Below are positions 34,585 through 40,149 of a stretch of 40,149 nt of DNA, one piece after another. How positions within the stretch are numbered: position 1 is the stretch's first letter; every line of letters begins with the position of its first letter. The DNA comes from Elusimicrobia bacterium HGW-Elusimicrobia-3 (GTDB taxonomy: Bacteria; Elusimicrobiota; Elusimicrobia; Elusimicrobiales; UBA9959): the NCBI GenBank assembly GCA_002840355.1, contig PHAL01000020.1:1-40149 (forward strand), in the 5' to 3' direction. The translations under genes were made by a program, and so were the position numbers. The notes under the pieces are model-generated. The model searched no databases and was not told the DNA's origin. It saw only the letters and a program-made list of their open reading frames with translations.

Positions 34585-34818
34585 TTACAGCAGTATGATC
34601 AGGAAGATGAGGGCGACGGTCATTATGGTCACGCCCCAGGCGAAACCCTTGAGCTTCTGCGCCTCTTCCTTCTCCTCTTTGGCGGCCTTTTTCGCGGCGG
34701 CTTACTTCGCGGCGGCAGCGGCGGAGAACTCTGCCGCCGGATCCGCGGCGGGAGCCGCCGAGGCCAGGCAGGCCTGGGCCGCTATCACCGCTGCCGCGAT
34801 CTTAACCATGTTTTTCAT
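34585..34818 (-). pseudogene. Small signal-peptide/membrane-helix protein interrupted by an in-frame TAA
   Basis: From the ATG at 34818 the frame encodes a signal peptide (MKNMVKIAAAVIAAQACLA) and an Ala-rich stretch, then TAA at codon 39 (34702-34704). The same frame continues with 38 sensible residues: KKAAKEEKEEAQKLKG, then a transmembrane helix (WGVTIMTVALIFLIILL) and a stop. A single G-to-T change of a GAA codon would explain the TAA. The gene follows a sigma-54 promoter and a 5' hairpin. It could be a recent pseudogene, a sequencing error or a case of stop readthrough. Its function is unknown. Confidence 0.7.
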
Positions 34819-34836
34819 GCTTCTGCTTAAATCCGG

Positions 34837-34876
34837 GCCGGCCGTACCCTTACCCCCACTTAGACTTACGGCCGGC
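34837..34876 (-). promoter_or_regulatory. Perfect hairpin at the start of the sigma-54 transcript
   Basis: A perfect 10-bp repeat GCCGGCCGTA (34837-34846) with its complement at 34867-34876 has a 20-base loop. It begins about 3 bases after the predicted transcript start (about 34879) and ends about 20 bases before the ATG. It may stabilise the mRNA or control translation. Confidence 0.6.
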
Positions 34877-34889
34877 TTAACCAATACGG

Positions 34890-34905
34890 AGCATTTTTAA
34901 TGCCA
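34890..34905 (-). promoter_or_regulatory. Sigma-54 promoter of the small broken ORF
   Basis: On the minus strand TGGCAT-TAAAA-ATGCT has the same spacing as the other three sites, with one mismatch (ATGC for TTGC). The predicted start is about 34879. Confidence 0.7.
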
Positions 34906-34959
34906 GGCACATAATACCCCGTCCCTCCCAATGGGGAACAATATATAGCCGAATCAATG

Positions 34960-34994
34960 TTTTCAAATGAAAATAGTTAATTTTCCAATAAAAA
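34960..34994. promoter_or_regulatory. Tandem palindromic activator site (UAS), third copy
   Basis: TTTTCAAATGAAAA (34960-34973) is perfect. The second half, TTTTCCAATAAAAA (34981-34994), is degraded and overlaps the T tract of the nifS terminator. Centres are 21 bp apart. It lies about 80-115 bp upstream of the sigma-54 start. Confidence 0.6.
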
Positions 34995-35023
34995 CAAGAA
35001 AGGCGGGTCGTAGACCCGCCTTT
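34990..35023 (-). terminator. Rho-independent terminator of the nifU-nifS operon
   Basis: An 11-bp repeat AAAGGCGGGTC (34999-35009 with 35013-35023) and a 3-base loop are followed on the minus strand by CTTGTTTTTATT, an interrupted T tract. It ends 20 bases past the nifS stop. Confidence 0.8.
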
Positions 35024-35042
35024 CGCGCCGGACTCGGACCGG

Positions 35043-36248
35043 TCAGTGCTTGTGGGTATGAGGCTCGCAGGCGTCCATGCCGAACAGCGGCTTGCCGTCG
35101 GCGAAGGGCGAGATGGCGCGCAGGCGCTCTATGATGGGCGGGAATTCGCTGATGATGTAGTCCACCTCTTCCTGGGTGTTGTAGACGCTAAGCGAGAAGC
35201 GGATGGAGCCGTGCGCGTAGGTCTGCGGCACGGCCATGGACATCAGCACGTGGGACGGCTCGAGCGATCCGGAGGTACAGGCCGAGCCCGAGGAGGCGCA
35301 GATGCCCTTCTCGCTGATCATCAGCAGTATGCTCTCGCCCTCGATGTACTCGAAGCTGATATTGGTGGTGTTGGGCAGGCGCGGGGCGCCGCCGCCGTTC
35401 ACGCGGGCGTTCGGAATCTTCAGCAGGCCGGCTTCCAGGCGGTCGCGCAGGTCTTTAACGTAAGTGTTCTCTTTCTCCAGGTTATTCTGGGCCAGCTCGG
35501 CGGCCTTGCCGAGGCCGGCGATATAGGGCACGTTCTCGGTGCCGGCGCGGCGGCCGTGCTCCTGATGTCCGCCTATCAGAAAAGGCGCGAACCGCGTACC
35601 TTTGCGAACATAGAGCACGCCTATGCCCTTGGGCGCGTGCAGCTTGTGGCCCGACAGGGAGAGCATGTCTATCTTGGTCTCTTTGAGGTTGATCGGCAGC
35701 TTGCCCACGGCCTGAACGGCGTCGGTGTGGAACAAGGCGCCCTTGGCGTGGGTTATGCGGGCCGCTTCCTCCACCGGGTAGACCACGCCGGTCTCGTTGT
35801 TGGCCCACATGATGGAGACGATGGCGGTCTCCGGGGTGAGCGCCACCTTCAGGTCTTCCAGGTTGATCTGGCCGGTGCCGTCCACGGGCAGGTAGGTGAC
35901 GCGGTAGCCCTGCGTCTCCAGGTGCTTGCAGACGTTGAGCACGGCGGGGTGCTCCACACGGGTGGTGATCACGTGCTTTTTGTCGGGGAAGGAGCGCAGC
36001 GCGCTCCAGATGGCGGTGGAATCAGCCTCGGTGCCGCAGCTGGTGAAGACTATCTCGGAGGTCTCGCAGCCCAGCAGCCTGGCCACGCGCTCGCGGGCGA
36101 GGTCCAAGTATTTCTGGTTGCCGCCGCCGAAGAAGTGCATGCTCGACGGGTTGCCGTAGAGGTCGTTGAAGAACGGCTCCATCTCTTTGGCCACTTCCGG
36201 GGCCACGCGGCTGGTGGCGTTATTGTCGAAATAATAAACCTTGTCCAT
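35043..36248 (-). CDS. nifS: Cysteine desulfurase (NifS type)
   Basis: This 401-residue PLP enzyme removes sulfur from cysteine for Fe-S cluster assembly. The PLP lysine is in LSLSGHKLHAPKG and the catalytic Cys in CASSGSACTSGSLEPSHVL. The N-terminus YYFDNNATSRVAPEV is typical of NifS. It follows nifU by 9 bases. The C-terminal end is His-rich (PHTHKH), a minor oddity. Confidence 0.95.
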   Translation of the reverse strand: MDKVYYFDNNATSRVAPEVAKEMEPFFNDLYGNPSSMHFFGGGNQKYLDLARERVARLLGCETSEIVFTSCGTEADSTAIWSALRSFPDKKHVITTRVEHPAVLNVCKHLETQGYRVTYLPVDGTGQINLEDLKVALTPETAIVSIMWANNETGVVYPVEEAARITHAKGALFHTDAVQAVGKLPINLKETKIDMLSLSGHKLHAPKGIGVLYVRKGTRFAPFLIGGHQEHGRRAGTENVPYIAGLGKAAELAQNNLEKENTYVKDLRDRLEAGLLKIPNARVNGGGAPRLPNTTNISFEYIEGESILLMISEKGICASSGSACTSGSLEPSHVLMSMAVPQTYAHGSIRFSLSVYNTQEEVDYIISEFPPIIERLRAISPFADGKPLFGMDACEPHTHKH

Positions 36249-36257
36249 ACCGCCCCC

Positions 36258-37091
36258 TTATTCCGCTTCTATCTCTATGGCCGGGTCGATGCGCTCTTTG
36301 AGCTCTTTCTCGACCACGTTCTTCAATGTGGCGCCGGAGGAGGGGCAGCCGTGGCACATGCCGAGGAAGCGCAGCTTGACCTTCTGGCCCTGTATGTCCA
36401 CCAGCTCCATCCAGCCGCCGTCGGCCTTGAGCTTGGGGTTGATCTCCTCGGCCAGCACCTTCTCTATCATCTTGATCTTCTCTACCACGGTCATGCTGGC
36501 GAACTTCTTGTGCTCGGCCTCGGCCCAGTAGTCTATAAGGATCTTCTCGATCTCGCCCTTGCACTGGCCGCAGCCGCCGCCGGCCTTGGTGAAATTGGTC
36601 ACTTCCTCCACGGTCTTGAGGTTGTTTATCTTGATGGCCTTAATGATATGGCTTTCGGTGACGCTGAAGCATTTGCAGACCACGCGCTCGCCGACGCCCA
36701 CTATCACCTTCTCCTGCTTGCCGCCGCGGTAGTTCTTGATAGCGGCCTCCAGGGCCTCCATGCCCATCACGGAGCAGTGCATCTTCTCGCCGGGCAGGCC
36801 GCCGAGGAAGTCGGCTATCTCCTGGTTGGTGATCTTGGCCGCCTCGTCGAGCTTCTTGCCCTTCACCATCTCGGTCAGGGCGGAAGAGGAGGCGATGGCG
36901 CTGGCGCAGCCGAAGGTCTTGAACTTGGCGTCGGTGATGGTGTCGGTGGCCTTGTCTATGCGCAGCGTGAGCTTGAGCGCGTCGCCGCAGACTATGCTGC
37001 CCACCTCGCCTATGGCGTCGGGGTTCTCTATCTCTCCCACGTTCTTGGGGTTCTTGAAATGCTCAAAGACTTTTTCGGTATAGTTCCACAT
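36258..37091 (-). CDS. nifU: NifU Fe-S scaffold protein, full three-domain type
   Basis: This 277-residue protein has an N-terminal IscU-like scaffold (Cys in VCGDAL, GCASAIAS and MHCSVMG), a central ferredoxin-type domain (CKCFSVTE, then GGGCGQCKG) and a C-terminal Nfu-like CxxC domain (MCHGCPSSGATL). That is the complete NIF-type NifU. With NifS it is the Fe-S assembly pair and probably serves the whole cell. Its ATG has a GAGG upstream. Confidence 0.95.
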   Translation of the reverse strand: MWNYTEKVFEHFKNPKNVGEIENPDAIGEVGSIVCGDALKLTLRIDKATDTITDAKFKTFGCASAIASSSALTEMVKGKKLDEAAKITNQEIADFLGGLPGEKMHCSVMGMEALEAAIKNYRGGKQEKVIVGVGERVVCKCFSVTESHIIKAIKINNLKTVEEVTNFTKAGGGCGQCKGEIEKILIDYWAEAEHKKFASMTVVEKIKMIEKVLAEEINPKLKADGGWMELVDIQGQKVKLRFLGMCHGCPSSGATLKNVVEKELKERIDPAIEIEAE

Positions 37092-37179
37092 AATTACCTC
37101 GGAATGACCTTAGCTACGCCAGGAGAGATTGGCGGGGGGTACATATATTTTATGATATCCCCGCCCCCTCCATCAAACG

Positions 37180-37716
37180 CTACGAGAACTCGCCCTTCAG
37201 GGCGCCCCTGTCCAGCAGCAGCGCCCACCACAGGGTGAGCGAGCCGCAGACCGCCGCGGCGAACCTGGCGAAGAAGGCCGCGGCCCTCACGGCGTCGTTA
37301 AATTCCGGCGCCAGCGAGATGCCGCGGTACACTAGCGGCTTGGGTATGGCCACCCAGGGGTAGACCAGCAGCAGCAGCGCGGCCGCCGTCGCCAGGTACA
37401 GCAGCCACACCGCGCCGCGGCGGGCCCACTCCCGGCGGGCCCACACGCCGGCGGCCAGCACCAGACCGGAGAGCCAGAACAGCAGCAGGAAAGAGAAGAA
37501 CAGGCGCACATGCCCCACGATGAAAGCCGCCATCGGCGGCATCTCCACGGGCAGCGTGGCGTGCCGCAGCGACAGGTAGAAAGCGGGGGCCGAGATCACC
37601 TGCAGCAGCATAACCAGGTCACTGGCGGCCTTGACCGTCATCGCGGCGCAGAGCGCCGCCGCGGCCAGCGAGCCGGCCGATAGCGCCTTGGATTTTCCTT
37701 CGGGCAGCAGCTTCAT
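37180..37716 (-). CDS. Polytopic membrane protein of unknown function
   Basis: This 178-residue protein has four hydrophobic segments (for example SAGSLAAAALCAAM, LFFSFLLLFWLSGLVLAAGV, LLYLATAAALLLLV and FARFAAAVCGSLTLWWALLL). A basic N-terminus precedes the first. No conserved motif is recognised. It lies 88 bases upstream of nifU on the same strand, and a GC-rich inverted repeat around a central AT stretch separates them. Confidence 0.65.
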   Translation of the reverse strand: MKLLPEGKSKALSAGSLAAAALCAAMTVKAASDLVMLLQVISAPAFYLSLRHATLPVEMPPMAAFIVGHVRLFFSFLLLFWLSGLVLAAGVWARREWARRGAVWLLYLATAAALLLLVYPWVAIPKPLVYRGISLAPEFNDAVRAAAFFARFAAAVCGSLTLWWALLLDRGALKGEFS

Positions 37717-37821
37717 TCCAAACCGATTATATAACTTTTGCCGCCTTGCCCCTGTGCCCTTAAAAATTATTTAATGGTCTACCGGGCCGCCGAGGCCCCA
37801 GTCAGCCAAGCCGGAGCTATT

Positions 37822-38232
37822 ATGTCGGTAAAACTCGTCAAACAATACACCGTGTTCCTCCCCAATGTGCCGGGCGCGCTCTCCAAGTTCGTGGAGCTGT
37901 TCGCCAACGAGGGCGTCAATATCATCGGCATCGCCTCCGAGATCCGCGACGATTCAGGCATAGTGCGCGTAGCCGTGGACGCCGAGCGCAAGGTCAGCCA
38001 GATCCTCACCGGGGCCGGCTTTACCACCATAGAGACGCAGATGATCTCCGTGAAACTGCTCGACAGGCCCGGCGAACTGCTGCGCATAGCCCGGCTGCTG
38101 GGCGAACATAACATCAATATCACCACCGTCTACGGCAGCGCCGACAGCGGCGGCACCGACAGCCTGCTCATGAACGTCTCGGACGTGGACCGGGCCTTCG
38201 AAGTGCTCAAAAAAGATCCCGAAGTAAAATAG
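37822..38232 (+). CDS. Tandem ACT-domain regulatory protein
   Basis: This 136-residue protein contains two ACT domains: about 8-65 (TVFLPNVPGALSKFVELF, then NIIGIASEI) and about 75-130 (ISVKLLDRPGELLRIARLLG, then NINITTVYG). ACT domains bind amino acids. Stand-alone pairs like this are common next to amino acid or acetyl-CoA metabolism genes, but none are seen here. I chose the ATG at 37822, with a GGAG upstream; a longer frame starting at 37738 has no ACT-like content. Confidence 0.85.
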   Translation: MSVKLVKQYTVFLPNVPGALSKFVELFANEGVNIIGIASEIRDDSGIVRVAVDAERKVSQILTGAGFTTIETQMISVKLLDRPGELLRIARLLGEHNINITTVYGSADSGGTDSLLMNVSDVDRAFEVLKKDPEVK

Positions 38233-38250
38233 CCGCGGCCGCAGGCAAAG

Positions 38251-38281
38251 AAAAAACCGCCGGACCTCCGGCGGTTTTTTT
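38251..38281. terminator. Bidirectional terminator between the ACT gene and ettA
   Basis: A 13-bp repeat AAAAAACCGCCGG (38251-38263 with 38268-38280) is flanked by A and T tracts on both strands, so it serves both convergent genes. Confidence 0.92.
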
Positions 38282-38296
38282 GCGACCCGGCGCCGC

Positions 38297-39985
<1,689 letters not shown>

Positions 39986-40030
39986 ATGGAAGTTCCTTTT
40001 TTTAACCGAGCGCTTGGAAATATTAGCAAA

Positions 40031-40149
40031 TCAGCGCGGGTCGGGGCGCTGCCCGCCTGCGGCGCGGCGCTCCAGGGCCTGCAGCAGGGCGGCGGCCGTC
40101 ACGGCGGGAGCCCCGGTGTCCGCGGCGGCCGCGGCCCGCAGCCCGGCCT
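40031..40149 (-). CDS. C-terminal fragment of an unidentified protein (partial)
   Basis: The minus strand is open from the right edge to a TGA at 40031-40033, giving about 38 residues that end QALERRAAGGQRPDPR. It is too short and too Ala/Arg-rich to name. It may be noise from high GC, but an open frame with a stop just before the ettA promoter region is plausible. Confidence 0.35.
   Translation of the reverse strand, partial: AGLRAAAAADTGAPAVTAAALLQALERRAAGGQRPDPR

Noticed and set aside
20985-34990. Prophage or transposon
   Set aside because: No integrase, transposase, capsid gene or terminal repeats were seen.

Overview
The window looks like chromosome of a GC-rich, Gram-negative, deep-branching bacterium. 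Elusimicrobiota or a close relative is my best guess, not a proven assignment. It rests on a complete F-type ATP synthase operon, ATP-type PEP carboxykinase, a bacterial SWIB-domain protein, an HldD-like sugar epimerase (implying LPS), a lipoprotein with a lipobox, and NIF-type NifU/NifS.

Layout. At 1-9361 (minus strand) lies atpZ-atpI-atpB-atpE-atpF-atpH-atpA-[hldD-like epimerase]-atpG-atpD-atpC, then a partial PEP/pyruvate-binding ATP-grasp gene that runs off the left edge. A divergent response regulator with three receivers and a GGDEF-like domain follows at 9423-11144. Next come two secreted trypsin-like proteases, a SWIB protein, an aminotransferase-pckA pair, tRNA-Cys, two unknown envelope proteins, an Rrf2 regulator with its ferredoxin-like partner, a MORN/YwqK-repeat protein and a CAU tRNA. 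On the right (35-40 kb) are nifS and nifU, a membrane protein, a double-ACT protein and ettA.

The notable part is 20.99-34.99 kb, all on the minus strand, with its 28.1-34.4 kb part visibly more AT-rich than the flanks. It holds what looks like an undescribed ribosomally made, post-translationally modified peptide (RiPP) locus. (i) Three tandem precursor genes share a near-identical leader and carry divergent cysteine-rich cores with 9, 5 and 8 Cys. (ii) A maturation operon encodes a TPR protein, a radical SAM/SPASM enzyme, an M50 (HELGH) membrane protease and a 31-residue membrane peptide. (iii) A second operon encodes a 68-residue peptide, a short radical SAM enzyme, an OppA-like lipoprotein and a hybrid histidine kinase, the last two with overlapping start and stop. 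(iv) A third operon encodes TldD, TldE and a paralogous short radical SAM enzyme. (v) A small membrane-protein ORF is broken by an in-frame TAA.

These units are tied together by DNA sites. Four sequences fit sigma-54 promoters (TGGCA-N6-TTGC) with identical spacing, upstream of the precursors (two sites), of the maturation operon and of the broken small ORF. About 80-160 bp upstream of three of them sits a pair of 14-bp palindromes of the form TTTTCAnnTGAAAA, as expected for an activator (enhancer-binding protein) site. I infer a peptide-sensing circuit: the 68-residue peptide or its product is sensed through the OppA-like lipoprotein and kinase, which acts through an enhancer-binding protein encoded outside the window to switch on Cys-rich peptide production. 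The genes and sites are seen; the circuit is inference.
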